Assembly (NCBI GenBank): GCA_003415625.1
Contig: PYIU01000004.1
Coordinates: 2,170,001-2,234,000, forward strand
Source: Aquanectria penicillioides
Lineage: Eukaryota; Ascomycota; Sordariomycetes; Hypocreales; Nectriaceae
Direction of reading: 5' to 3'
Length of the DNA: 64,000 nt
Within the stretch, counting starts at the first letter, position 1; each line of letters begins with the position of its first letter. The position numbers and the translations under genes are program-made. Below are positions 33,601 through 45,757 of the stretch, one piece after another. The notes beneath the pieces were generated by a model. The model did no database searches. It worked only from the letters and a program-made list of their open reading frames with translations, and was not told the origin of the DNA.

Positions 33601-36600
33601 AGTACCTCCGCCGGCTCTTAGTCTGTCAACTATCATTGGGGAACACTTGGAGCCTATCACGGAGCCCGAGGTTCCTCCCCCGGACCTTAGTTTGTCAACT
33701 ATCATTGGGCAACACTTGGAGCCTGTCGCGGAGCCGGAAGTACCTCCGCCAGCCCTCAGTCTGTCGACTATCATTGGGGAACACTTGGAGCCTGTCGCGG
33801 AGCCTGAGGTTCCTCCCCCCGACCTCAGTCTGTCGACTATCATTGGGGAACACTTGGAGCCTGTCGCGGAGCCTGAGGTTCCTCCCCCCGACCTCAGTTT
33901 GTCCACAATTCTGGGCGAGACCGTGGAGCCGATAACTGAGCCAGAGACACCTCCCCCAGAGCTATCTCTGACTACAATCTTCATCGAAGAGCTGCAGCCG
34001 ATTTCCGAACCCGAGACTCCCCTTCCAGAGTTGTCTCTCACAACAGTCATTGCTGAGCATTTGGAGCCTATCGCCGAACCAGAGAGTCCCGTGCCGGAAT
34101 TGAGCTTCGCTATCATTGCTGCCGAAGAACTTGAGCCTGTGGTAGAACCTCAAACGCCCCCGCCGGCCTTAACTTTCACGTCTATGCTTGCCGAGACTGT
34201 CGAACCCATAGAGGAGCCCGAAATCCCAGCTCCAACTCTGAACTTTTCCACCATCTGTGGAGAGTCCGTTGAGCCTATTGCTGAACCTGAAGTCGATCCT
34301 GTTGTCGTTTTCGCTCCGGCCCCGTTGTTAAGCTTGTCCAACATCTCGCGGGAACACGTTGAACCAATTGCACACAAGTCACCCGAACTAAGCATGTCAA
34401 GTATTCTTGGCGAGCATATCGAACCCATTGCAGAGCCTGAACCTGAAGCAGTGGTTCTTCCTGTTCCTGAGCTGAGCATGTCGGCCATTTTGCGCGAGCA
34501 TGTGGAGCCTATTGCCGAGCCTGAACCCAAGCCCCTTGTTCCTGAGCTCACTATCTCGTCAATCTATGGTGAGCACGTGGAGCCTGTTGCGGAGCCTGAA
34601 CCTAAGCCCATCGTTCCTGAGCTGAGCATGTCCACCATCCTGCGCGAGCATGTGGAGCCCATTGCTGAGCCTGAGCCTGAGCCTATTGTCATCCCTGTTC
34701 GAGAACTCAGTTTGTCAAGCATTCTCGGCGAGCACGTTACGCCCATCGCAGAGCCAGAGCCCCCTATCCTCAAACTCAGCATGTCGACAATATTTGGAGA
34801 GCACGTTGAGCCTATCGCCGAACCCGAACCAGAGCCTTTTGTTCCTCCCGTACCTGAACTGAGCTTGTCGGCGATCCTGCGTGAGCACGTCGAGCCGATT
34901 GCCGAGCCAGTGCCCGAGCCAGTTGTTCCCGAGCTCACCATCTCGTCAATTCAAGGCGAGAATATCGAGCCGGTTGCCATTGAAGTCCCGGAACTTACCC
35001 TGTCTACCATTACTGTTCAAGCTGTCGAGCCAGTCATCGAGCTAGAGGTGGTTATTCCTCCACCAGCCCTCAACCTCTCCTCCATTTTTGCTGAGTACTG
35101 GGAGCCAAGAGAGGAGCCTCAGCCAGTTGTGACTCCCGTCCAGTTGGCTTACTCGAATGTCCTGACCGAGCATGTTGAACCCGTGTCTGAGCCAGAGATC
35201 CTTCCTCCACCCCTTGCCCTGTCCTCCATTGTCACCGAGAACATCAAGCCTGTACTTGAGCCAGTGCCATCACCACCCACCTTGGTTATGTCTTCCATTG
35301 CAGCTGAAGGAGTTGAACCGATTAGCCCTGTGCACAAGGTACCCAGCCTTCCGTCATTCGGATTCTCCACCATCAAGTCTATCGAAACCCAGCCAGTTTC
35401 TCCTCGAAGTCCTTGGAGAGATGGATTCATCCTTCCGCGAGACATGGCCTCGCCCTTCATGGACAGAGATATCCCCGGAACGCCAACGACGAAATCTCGC
35501 GGACGCGGCAAGCATGAAGCCTCTCCGCCATTCATCGCTGAAGATGAGACGAGTCAATCTCCTCGAGATACACCGGAGGTCGAGACGCCCGAATCACAAC
35601 GCCCATTCAAAGAAATCTCGACCAACTCTGTCGCCCGCCCATCACGCAAGGCCCCTATTCCAACCAGCGACCAGGGTGCGCAAACATCTCTCACTGCTGA
35701 TGCTATCGACGCCATGTTCAAGGGCCGACCTCGATTTGCCTTCAGCCCGGATAAGAACCTGTCCGCCGGCAGTTTCGGAACCCCTGCCACCACTGGCACC
35801 AATGGCACCGTTCGAATCCGCCGATCCCACGAAAGCTTCGGTAGCCCAATCCGCAACAAGGGCAAGATGCTCGATGATGGACTCGACTCTAGCCCTGTTC
35901 GAAGACCTGGTAGCTCGGCTAGCGCGACCAGCGGCAGGACCTCTTCTCTCCTCGACGCACCCCCTCTTCCTACAAACCACCGTCAGGTTATTGAGGCCGC
36001 TCGATCTGGATCTTCTCACGGTACTCAGAGCAACATGGGACCACCTCTATGGCCAGCTTCTGCTCTGAAGCAAAGACCTAGCACACCTACCCAACCCATG
36101 TCTCCCATGTCCACCATTGGTACACCAACACCTCGTGCTGCCCGCAATGGTGTATTCGAAAACGTCGATGCCCATTCTCCTGCGAGACTCACTAGCAAGT
36201 CTTCAGTTTCGTCCTTCGCCTCCGAACTTGATTCTCGATTCAACATGCGTCCGGGTGAGATGGGTATTGACCCCACCGGATTCGGACCTAATACCGATCC
36301 TCGCATGATTCAAGCCATCACTCAAACTATGATTGGCGAGTACCTCTGGAAGTACACTCGCAAGACTGGCCGTGGAGAGATGTCAGGAAACCGGCACCGT
36401 CGTTACTTTTGGGTGCATCCTTATACCAGGACGTTGTATTGGAGTGAACGAGATCCCTCTACTGCTGGGCGAACAGAGCTGAGGGCCAAGAGCGTCCCAA
36501 TTGAGGCTGTCCGAGTTGTGACTGACGACAACCCGATGCCTCCCGGACTTCACCGAAAGAGCTTGGTTATTATTTCTCCTGGAAGGACTATCAAGTTCAC

Positions 36601-37246
36601 CTGCAGCACTGGTCAGCGACACGAGACTTGGTTCAATGCTCTCTCATATCTTCTGCTACGTACCAACAATGATGCCCAGTCGGACATTGACGAGATGGGT
36701 GGCAACATCACGCGTGAGGATGTTGACGAGTTCAACCCACAGTATGGTCGACGCACCATGAATGGTGGCCAGCCACGAGCCCCCCCATCCTTATCTTCAT
36801 ATAACTCTCGCACTACCCGCAATGAATCGCCTGCCGCTGGAATGTCAATGAATATTCCTACGCTGACTCCTAAGCCCGCCCAGCGCCCAACGGCTGGGAC
36901 TCTGAGCAAGCTTAGCGGATATTGGAAGGGTAGTCAACTATCGGGCACCTTCTCATCTCGTCGCGGTCGAGCCATCAGTGGTCAGGACGTGCGTATCTAC
37001 GAGGCTAGCGAGGCCCATGATAGTGCCGAGGACTTGCGAGAAATGATTGAGCGTCAGGATAGGGAATCTGACCGCCTCGAGAATGTCCGAGCATGCTGTG
37101 ATGGTGAGATATATGAATATACGCGCATACCTGAGATTTGATAGCTAACCCGCTTTGTAGGCAAGCATGATGTGGGCACTCTCCCACATATTTCCAAGCG
37201 AGGTCGCTTGAACAACAACCATAGCCATTCTCATCCGGGATTTTGA
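30689..37246 (+). CDS. apsA: Num1/ApsA-type cortical nuclear-migration protein
   Basis: Cortical anchor of the Num1/ApsA (anucleate primary sterigmata A) family, which holds dynein at the cell cortex so nuclei can be moved and positioned. Exons 30689-31147, 31208-37103 and 37161-37246 give 2146 residues. Order: a Ser/Pro-rich start; coiled coils over about residues 45-240 and 410-460; acidic/Ser-rich linkers; about 29 tandem repeats (about 850-1525; unit such as EHLEPVAEPEVPPPDLSLST); a Ser/Pro linker; a PH domain (about 1862-1972, from MIGEYLWKYTRKTGRG to WFNALSYLLL) for binding membrane phosphoinositides; and a tail ending NNNHSHSHPGF. Intron 1 is GTAAGT...ATACAG; intron 2 has a CTAAC branch site and TTTGTAG acceptor. 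Both joins keep frame exactly. Repeats and PH domain in this order make the family assignment firm. Confidence 0.93.
33298..35315 (+). repeat. coding tandem repeat array of the ApsA-type protein
   Basis: About 29 units, each carrying an ExxEP core followed by acidic/proline residues and an LSxSxI segment. Most are 20-30 residues long. Those near 33600-33905 follow a strict 69-base period and are nearly identical in DNA; outer units have diverged more. The array lies wholly in frame. Confidence 0.9.
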
Positions 37247-38822
37247 GCTCAACCACTATGGGCTCCCTGCGGTCTCGGGCCTAAACACTCCCCTGTTCAA
37301 ACTAAGCCGAGCCAACAACAACAACAACAACGTATCAACTCAACTTGTCATCTATATGACACTAGATCCATTCTTTTCATGTCACTCGCTAGACACCTTA
37401 CCAACTCTTACGATCACAACATCCTCACGGAAACTGCCACGATACTGATGATTTTCTTTACTATGCTCGTGTATTCTCGGCATCGAACCAGGATCACAGC
37501 TTATGTGCCGCCTTGGAGGCTTATAATCCAATCCCTAGCCAAAACTAATGGCTTACGACGATCAAGTCCTTTTTCTTTATGTCATAATTTCCTATGCTCT
37601 TGAACCTAATCAAAAATGACAAAACCGGAAAGAAAAAAAAATTGCAACAATTAGCAACAGCCATCAAAACATGGCACCTTTTTTGTTTGTTTGTTTACGC
37701 CACTTTTAGTCCAACGAGCGACCGGGAAGTCGGATGCACAAAGGAGTTTTGTCTTTCTCTGCCAAGGAGGTGGTGCTGGTAGTGTGGGCCATCCCTTGGA
37801 TGCACCGCACGGCGTCTTATTATTTTGTACGAGTCAGCTGGTGTAATGCTATTGTGATTGGGGTATGTGTATTTGATGCAAACAGCAACATCACACACTT
37901 TGTCTGTATTGAACCAGATTGCGCAATGTTAAGATACCAGGGTGGTCAATGAGCAGCCAAAATGGAGTGGAGAGGAGGAGTAGCTAGATGATGGGCTGTA
38001 CTAGGGGATAGTTTGCGATGGGAAGCATTGACGACTGAATGATATTTCTCTTCTAGATTGTCGCTCCAGCCCTCTAAGTTGATTCTACATGTACACAAGG
38101 TGAAATGATGCCGGCAAAGCGATGAATCATCCTGGGTAGAGCGAAGCCAGTTTGAAAACGAAAAGCCCCGGCTTCTAACCTGTGGCTTCCCGAAATGCCA
38201 TCATGATGGATATCTGCCGGATTTTGCTGAGCGACAATGTTCGTTAGCTGAGAGACTGGCGAAACATAGCGGGCGAGGTGGCCTCAATGCAGTCGGGGGT
38301 GGATTGATTGGAATATCTGCATTTTTGTCACCTGCTGGCTGAGCTTGACGTGCAGCTGTCAGGCAGCGTCGACAAGGATGAGCTTGGGGGCTTGGCAATC
38401 TGGTCGGCCTCCCGCATCAAGGCTCGACAAACCAACCAGTGCGAAACCCAAGGTATATAAATGTCATAGCCGACGCAACGCAACGGCGCAATGTTGATTT
38501 CCTCATTTGGTCAGTTTACAATCTGCGGCAACACGTGGCGTGCATTCACGTTCGCGCCTCACCAAGGCGACGACTTGCACTTGCATGGAGCAGCCAACAA
38601 AATGCCGTGCAGATGAAGTGGGAGGGGTGGGACGAGCAGGCGAGGCTGTCAGCGCCGGTCCGGCCTGGGATCTTGGATCTTTTTTTCTAGTATATGTATG
38701 CATGTATACTCGACGGAATATTTGAGACATAGCGACGGATAGCCTGGCAAATGGGGTGGACGCCGCCGATTCTTTGCTTTCGAACATCAGTTAACCGCGG
38801 CGCTCCAGATCAGATCGACGGC
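37247..38822. other. intergenic region
   Basis: The 3' flank of the ApsA-type gene (including an AAC run at 37315-37331) and the promoter side of the next gene. No coding region was supported. Confidence 0.5.
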
Positions 38823-40665
38823 ATGGCTGAAAGATCCTACAAGAATAAGCAGGCAGCCGCCGGGGCAAAAGATAAACAACCGCAGGCTCCGCCAGCCACA
38901 CGAGAAACGGGCGGCCAAAGTTTTGCTGTGAGATTACAGAGGCTCCGCCTCGACTTTGACGAGCTGTCCAAGGATGGTGCTGGGATGCAGGCCTACGACG
39001 AGGTCTGTTCCGAGCTGGCGCAGACCAAGAGAGAGCTCCAGCTCGTCAAGCAGGAAATGGCGGAAGCCGAATCAGCGCATCGGAAGCAGACGGATGGAAA
39101 GCAAGCAGAGATCGACCACCTGAGAGCAGCAAAGGAACACCTCTTTCGCGAGTTTCTGGCAAAATACGACGAGTGGAAGCAAAGCCTATCACGGCATACA
39201 GAACATGGACAGGATGTCCATCAGCTAAAGACGGAGGCTGACCAAGCCCGGCAAGCCGCCACCGCAGCCGAAGCCGAACTCGTAAAACTGTCGAGTGAGG
39301 CCAAGACAAACCGCGACAAAGTGAAGCATCTCGAAAAGAGCATCGAAGGGTTGGAGCTTGACTGCAAAATCAAGGATATGACACTGCAGAAAAATGAAGA
39401 CAAAATCAGCGACCTCCATGAGCAGCTGGATACAATGGATAAGGAGCTGGGCGTCCTGGACCTTGACCGAGAAATGACGTGAGTTCAACGCAACGAACTG
39501 CCTGCCTGCCTGTGAGATTTTGGAATCCTCGCTTACCAAGTTATGCTCTTCACATCACCAGCGAAGCCGAATTTGATGCCCTCTGTACTGAGCTACACGA
39601 GTTGGTCTGGACTTTTTTCTATCAAGAAATCCAAAACCCTACTGTGAGTGCCCTCCAAAGGCCCCCCCCCCTTTTCCTCCGAAATTTTGATCGTTTAGAT
39701 AGAAGCTAATAAACTAAATCTGTTAGCTTATTGATTCTGCTCCTGGAAACCCAATACTGCCTATACCTCAGGTGCAGTCGAATTCTAACGCAGCAAAATG
39801 CATCCGCTGTGCGGTTGCCGAAGCCATCATTGCTCAAGAGCTGGCAAGCACCATTTTCCAGGACCATTATCTGGTCGAAGATAGCGCCATGTCGGACCTA
39901 CGAGGCTTGTTCGAAGCTTTGAATTGGCTAGATAGGGAGCACCCTCCCCAAGCGACGATAATTCGATGCCAGCTCGCCAAGATTGGCCAGGGACCAGAAA
40001 AGTTTCAAAGCATCGCCAGTCGCGCGACAAAGGCCGTCCGCTCACAGCTCCATCCCTGGCTCGAAGACGACCCCGAGCGAGCAAAGGACTTTTACATAAG
40101 ACTGACTAAAATCTTGTTCAAAGCCACAAGAGTTTGGCAAGGTCTCCAACAAACCGAAACGCGTGGACGTGTGTATGCGGTTCTCAATCCGGAAAAATGG
40201 GACATCAACGATGATGCATGGAACAGCTATGACGCTGAAACGGAGCAAAGTGAAGATGCTCCTCGCCCTGCTCCGCCTGCTAGCACTCAACCGCAACTTT
40301 TGGTGCCTATTGCAATCCTGTTTCCTAAAATCCTCGCCAACGGTGGTGGTCAGGAAGATGGCGACTTCGACCAGGCCAACGATGTCATCTTCCCAGGCCG
40401 CGCCCTCTTCAACACACAGCGCGCAGTTGACATCGCAACCGGAGAAAAGGGCCCACGGCAAAGGTCTACAAACAGCACAAGACGAAGGCCTAATGATCGT
40501 AGAGGTTCTGTCCCAATGCCGTTGCTGCTGACGAACGGGCGACCACCCATAAGCGGGGGACACGACGGGTCTTATTCTCAGCGGGCTGCAGCGTTGTCTT
40601 CAAGGGTAAGGGCAAATACAACATCTTCAATGTCGTCAACGAGGAGCCAGAGGACAAGCGTATGA
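38823..40665 (+). CDS. uncharacterised coiled-coil protein, 558 aa
   Basis: Three exons (38823-39478, 39562-39643, 39727-40665) join in frame to 558 residues. The introns are 83 bp (GTGAGT...ACCAG) and 83 bp (GTGAGT...GTTAG with a CTAAAT branch-like site). Residues of about 35-218 are rich in Glu/Lys/Gln heptads and form a long coiled coil. The middle (about 247-400, with CIRCAVAEAIIAQELASTIF and LRGLFEALNWLDREHPPQAT) looks globular and helical. The C-terminal 120 residues are Ser/Arg/Pro-rich and end in SMSSTRSQRTSV. I do not recognise the family. The start MAERSYKNKQ was chosen; an in-frame ATG 24 codons upstream is possible. A structural or adaptor role is plausible from the coiled coil only. 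Confidence 0.78.
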
Positions 40666-42119
40666 GTGAGAAGCAACCGAGATACCATTCTTGTCGTTCT
40701 GCTTTTTTCTTCTTCTTTTTGTTTTCTCTCTCATTATTATTAGTATTCCTTATTTTCTTATATCCCCAGGGGTCTGGTTCTTTGCTTATTCTGATGACGG
40801 AACATCTTGCATGGGAATTTGAAATCTGACATGATGACGTTTTCTTACTCGGCTGTGTAATTAACTTAAATTGTGAATATTTATTGCGAATATTTATTTA
40901 TGGCTTTTTGTACAGAAACATCCTAAAATGACGGGTAACATTTGTCATCTGCGGGTACAAACCGATGGTGAATGCGCGATGTGAACCTAGAGATCGTGGT
41001 AGCAGTGCCACGGACAAAAAGAAGAAGAAGAAGAGGAATATGCTATAGATTTTGGAAAATGGATTTTAAACGACCATTTCCGACGGATTTGGAAGTCCGT
41101 GAAGTTGGAACGAAACATCAAGCTGTTTTGGGATGCGGGTTTACCGATTAGCTGGGACGAAACGAAGAGTGGTAGCGTGTGTGAGGTATAGTATCTGTAC
41201 CTGGAGCCCGGTTCCTTCACACGTCAGCCAAGCTAGGCACAAAGACAGAGCTTATTGTGGCTTGCGGCACCCATTTTAAGCCTGTGCTTGTGCTGCTTTG
41301 ATGAGACAGAGGCAGGATGGCGCTTGGGACACGGTCCAACAGCGAGCGACTGGATTGGGACAAAATTTTTAGATGAATGGGCCTAGATTGCCACTTTCGA
41401 GTTGAGCGGGAACAGTAGGCAATACATTGATGAAGCGGAAATGGCTGTGCGCAACTCGTCATCCGGAAGCATCTATTCAAGTCGACGAGTTTGTGGCTGG
41501 ATGACCTACTTGTGGCGGTGCGTAAGCCGATGTTGTCCTGTGTGTGCCTGCCATGTGTGGCGGAGAAACCGCAAGCGGCGGGAAGCAGAAGCAGAAGCAG
41601 AAGGCACAGGCGAACACCCCACCGAGCTCTTTTCTTTGAAGGCCGGCGATGGTGGGCTGGCGGTGGGCTGGCGGTGGGTTGGCGGGGGCGACGCAGGGGG
41701 GCAGGCACCAAGAAGGGAGTGCCTTCTGCGTCTAACCCGTGTCGTCCCGCCTCTGGTGCCTGGGTGTCTGTGGACTGCCGTCCACCATAGACGGCGCGAG
41801 CACAGGGCACATCACATGACGTAGCTTCCTTCCCCCAAAGCTTACACCCGGTATCGCGCTTCGGTGCTATTGTGCCGCCGTCTGTGGCTACGTACCAACT
41901 AATAGTTGATTACGGTCCCATGATCAACAACCACCATGACACCAACACCAACACCAACACCCTCGTCGACACATTGACTCCGACCGCTTTCCCTCCGATG
42001 CTGTTCTTCGACGTCGAGCCCTCCAGCTAGCAAGCACTCAGGCCGCAGAGCCAGCCTCCTTGTAGCACTCTTGCCGCCGTCCCGCCGCCGAGGGCCCGCC
42101 CGCTCCGGACACTGCAATC
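40666..42119. other. intergenic region
   Basis: The 3' flank of the coiled-coil gene, a 12-base tandem motif (GGTGGGCTGGC-like, about three copies near 41651-41690), and the promoter/leader of the next gene with an ACCAAC hexamer run at about 41941-41962. No gene was supported. Confidence 0.5.
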
Positions 42120-45100
42120 ATGGCTAGCTGGACCTCCCTCCTGATTGCCTACGTCCTGGGCGGCGTCACCTTCCTCCCGCTCGTACTCATTGCTGTTCTG
42201 GCCGTGGGATTTTATTCTCTTCCCGACCGTGGTCAGGTCGACCCTCACAATACCACCAACGCCGACGACATCGTCCAGCCTGGTGACGACACTGCCGCTC
42301 TCGATGCAGCGAAGAAGGCCCACAAAGATGAAGACCACAAACCCCGCAGAAATAGTGACCTCGATGTCGCCGCGGGCTATTTCGCCGTGTGTCGTGAATA
42401 CACGCCTATGGGCATCAATGCAAAGCCCATCGAACGCTCGACCCCGGTCGGTTCGACTACCGTGGCCGCTCCCAGCCCGAGTGTCTATCAGACCATGTAT
42501 CGGAGCATCTTTGAAAGGAAACCTGCCCCAGGTCCCATGGATAATACTAATCCCGGCGTGAGCCAGCGGCCGAAGAAGGCTGGCAATGTATTTTATGTCG
42601 TTCTGAGGTTGGATTGACCCCCGGCCCACCGCCACTTGCATCCTGACTGACCGAGCCCAGACACGGCCACCTCATGCTATTCGATGACGAGGAACAAGTC
42701 GAAGTCCGACACGTTATTTCACTTGCGCATCACGAAATTAGTCTCTATTCGGGTGGAGGTAAAACCCTCGAGGGCGAATTGTTCATCAAGCGCAACGCCC
42801 TGCGCCTGACCAGGAAAAAGGGTAGCCCGGACCTCTCCCCCGACAGCCAAATCTCCAAGCCTTTTTATCTCTTTTCAGAGAACTGCTCGGCCAAGGAAGA
42901 CTTTTATTTTGCATTGCTCAAGAATCAAGAGCAGACGTTTGGCGGGGATGGCAAAGCCCCCAAACCCTTGCACTTTGATGTCAAGAATATTATCTCCCTG
43001 GTCCAAAAACTCCACGCTACTGAGGAGAACATACACTCGAGATGGATCAACGCTTTGCTCGGACGAGTCTTTCTCGGAATCTACAAGACGCGAGACCTCG
43101 AAAATTTTATCCGCGAGAAACTTACAATTAAAATATCGCGTGTCAAGCGTCCTTCTTTTCTCACCAATATCACTATTCAAGACGTAAACACGGGCGACTC
43201 GGCTCCGTACTTCACCAACCTTAAACTGAAGGACCTTACAGTGGAGGGCGAATGCGTGGTGGAGGCGGATGTCAAGTACACTGGCAACTTTCGCATCGAG
43301 GTTGCAGCTACAGTCAAGATTGATCTCGGAGCTAGGTTTAAGGCTCGCGAAGTGAATCTGGTGCTTGCCGTCGTTCTGAAGAGGGCTGAAGGCCATATGC
43401 TCTTTAAGATCAAGCCCCCTCCCAGCAACCGAGTGTGGTTCGCATTTCAAAGCATGCCCAAGATGGAGATGGCCATTGAGCCAATTGTCAGCTCAAGACA
43501 AATCACTTATACCGTGATTCTTCGACAGATCGAGAACCGTATCAAGGAAGTGGTGGCTGAGACATTTGTTATGCCATTCTGGGATGATGTTCCTTTCTTC
43601 AGAACAGAGCACAAAGACTGGAGAGGAGGTATTTTCGAAGGCGACAACGCGACGGTGCCTTGCGAAGAGGCACGAGTCCTCGCTGCCGAGGCGGCGGAAG
43701 CAGCAGCAGTGACACTTCAGAACGGAGACACCAGCGAGACCTCATCCCAAGCTGGCGACATTGCGAGTGCACCCGTCGCTGTGCCTCACTCCGGCGAGAT
43801 CGCAGATCTGACTGAGGAAACTCGACCCATGGAGAAGAGTCATACCATCCGAAACATTGAGCCCCAACCAATCCCCACTGGCCTCTTCGGAAGGAAGCTG
43901 GGCAAACCCGCAACAAGCTCACCCATGTCTGCCTCTTCGACCAGTGTTGATTCCAAGGGTTTGACTGCAAGCCCTGCCCTTTCGCCAAAGATCACCAAGA
44001 AATTGACAGAACCCATCGTCGGAACTGATGCTGCACACGCTGACATCTTCAAGCCATCATCGCCTCCTGACTACGCAACCAACTACATGGCGGCGCTCCA
44101 CTCTCGCTCCCAAGAAGCCTCTCCTCGACCAAACCCGGAAGAATCGCCTTCAAAACCGTCGTCTGCCTCGCAACATTCCAGTAGTTCAGCTTCGTCGTCA
44201 AAAGAAGCCCTGGATACCGATGTACAGGACGAAAACAAGACACAGGTGATAATGGGTCGTCGCAATACCACCTCATCGACTGGTTCGGGAATCTTCTTCT
44301 CTGACGACCAAGGTCCTGCTTCATCTGCAGCATCGACCAAAGAATCCATCAAAAGCCAGACTGGGTCATTGGGACGAAGCCTTTTTACGCGTCGTGAGAA
44401 CTCAGAGGTATCAACTCCCGATGCTTCGACCAACGGCGATCCATCCCAGAAACGCAACACGTTCGCAGCCGTGACGAACGCCGCGATTCAAGCAAGGCAA
44501 TGGGGATGGAATGCCATCCAGCGACAAAAGGAAGCACGTCGACAGGCGGAGCAGGCAAATCAAGTCGATCTCAGCCAACCCATGGGTCGCGGCCAGCCAC
44601 TGCCTCCTCCTGGAACACCGCTCCCAAGGCCTACGAACGGAACCACGAAGATATCAGCCCCCAGCTCCGTCCCAGCAAGAAAGCCAATCGGCTCCCACTC
44701 CTCAGCCCGAGCGTCGGCTGAGTCTCTCGAGTCCCACCATGAGCTCCGGCCTCCATCAACGATGCCTCCACGAAGGCGTCGCGGCCAGAGCCACGACTTT
44801 GGCGCTGTGCCAGAAGTGGCCGAGAGCCAGAATGTGCTTGTGGTCGCCGCACCCGACGATTCGCAGCCTAATACGCCCCTGACCGACGAGCACCCAACTC
44901 CCCCTTCTTGGACTGGAGAGACTAGCAGCACACAAACACTGACAGAAAGCCAAGCGACTAGCCAGACTTCTGTTTTTACTCCGCAGTCATCATCCGTAGC
45001 CAAGGATGAACCTGAACCTGGGCCTGAACATGAACTCGAACCCGAACCCGAACATGGCAGCCCAATTGAAGCTCTCCCTATTTCCTCCACACCTGAAGAT

Positions 45101-45193
45101 GATGACGATTACTCTGGATGGATGGACAACGATGTGCTAGAGGTGGAAATCCAGGAGCCCATTCCAGCGCCGATTGCCCAGGAAGTAAAATAA
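42120..45193 (+). CDS. SMP-domain lipid-transfer protein, TEX2/Nvj2 type
   Basis: Membrane-contact-site protein of the TEX2/Nvj2 family, which tethers the ER to other membranes and moves lipids through its SMP domain. Exons 42120-42607 and 42661-45193 give 1006 residues. An N-terminal membrane anchor (about residues 5-32, LLIAYVLGGVTFLPLVLIAV) is followed by a PH-like domain split by the intron (about 155-255, VFYVVLRHGHLMLFDDEEQV), then the SMP domain (about 285-475, from IHSRWINALLGRVFLGIYKT to VMPFWDDVPFF). A long Ser/Pro-rich tail contains a late acidic region. The intron (53 bp) starts GTTGGA, a weak but valid GT donor, and ends CCCAG; joining makes VLRHGH, restoring the PH strand. In the yeast homologue this protein localises to ER contact sites with vacuole and Golgi. 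Confidence 0.9.
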
Positions 45194-45757
45194 CGTAACC
45201 AAGACATACATGATGCTGTTTTCGGGAATGGAGTTACAGGCCCAAAGGAGCTCGTGTTCGGGTTCAAACAGTCCTAGACAGAGCTGCGTTTGATAATGCG
45301 AATGCGCCTTTTGCTTTCGAAGGGATACCAGACTAGTTGGTTGGAGTTTTTGTTTTTATTGGATGGATTAGATAGCTGGCCAGGAAGTAACGCATAGATC
45401 GCCTGGCCAAATTGCATTCGAGTTGAAGTAGAAGTTGTCGTTATACTCTCTCCCGCGGGATGGCTGAATTGATATCTGGTCGTTTTGTATCGCTGCCACT
45501 CTTCACTTTCTTAACGATAGTCCCAAGACTTTATCCCATACCCTAATCATGTTGAAACAACAATAATGTGTGCCATTCTTTAAGATATATTTGTCACGCC
45601 GTGCCCCTTATATTGATGTAGTGGATCGTTCAAAACCCATCTAAGCTACTGCAGAATACCCTGCCATTTCCAAATCAACCGAGACCCCTGCGAGGTTCTA
45701 GTCTCATACTTCATGCTATGCCTTCATCAATCGTTGCACAAAACCCAACCAACTCCA
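45194..45757. other. convergent 3' flanks of the SMP-domain gene and REV3
   Basis: A tail-to-tail intergenic region that must contain both terminators. It has T/A-rich stretches around 45340-45370 and 45560-45600. No gene was supported. Confidence 0.5.

Noticed and set aside
35172..36068. A 298-residue frame inside the ApsA-type gene
   Set aside because: A shadow of the real gene in another frame; the real frame has the repeats and PH domain.
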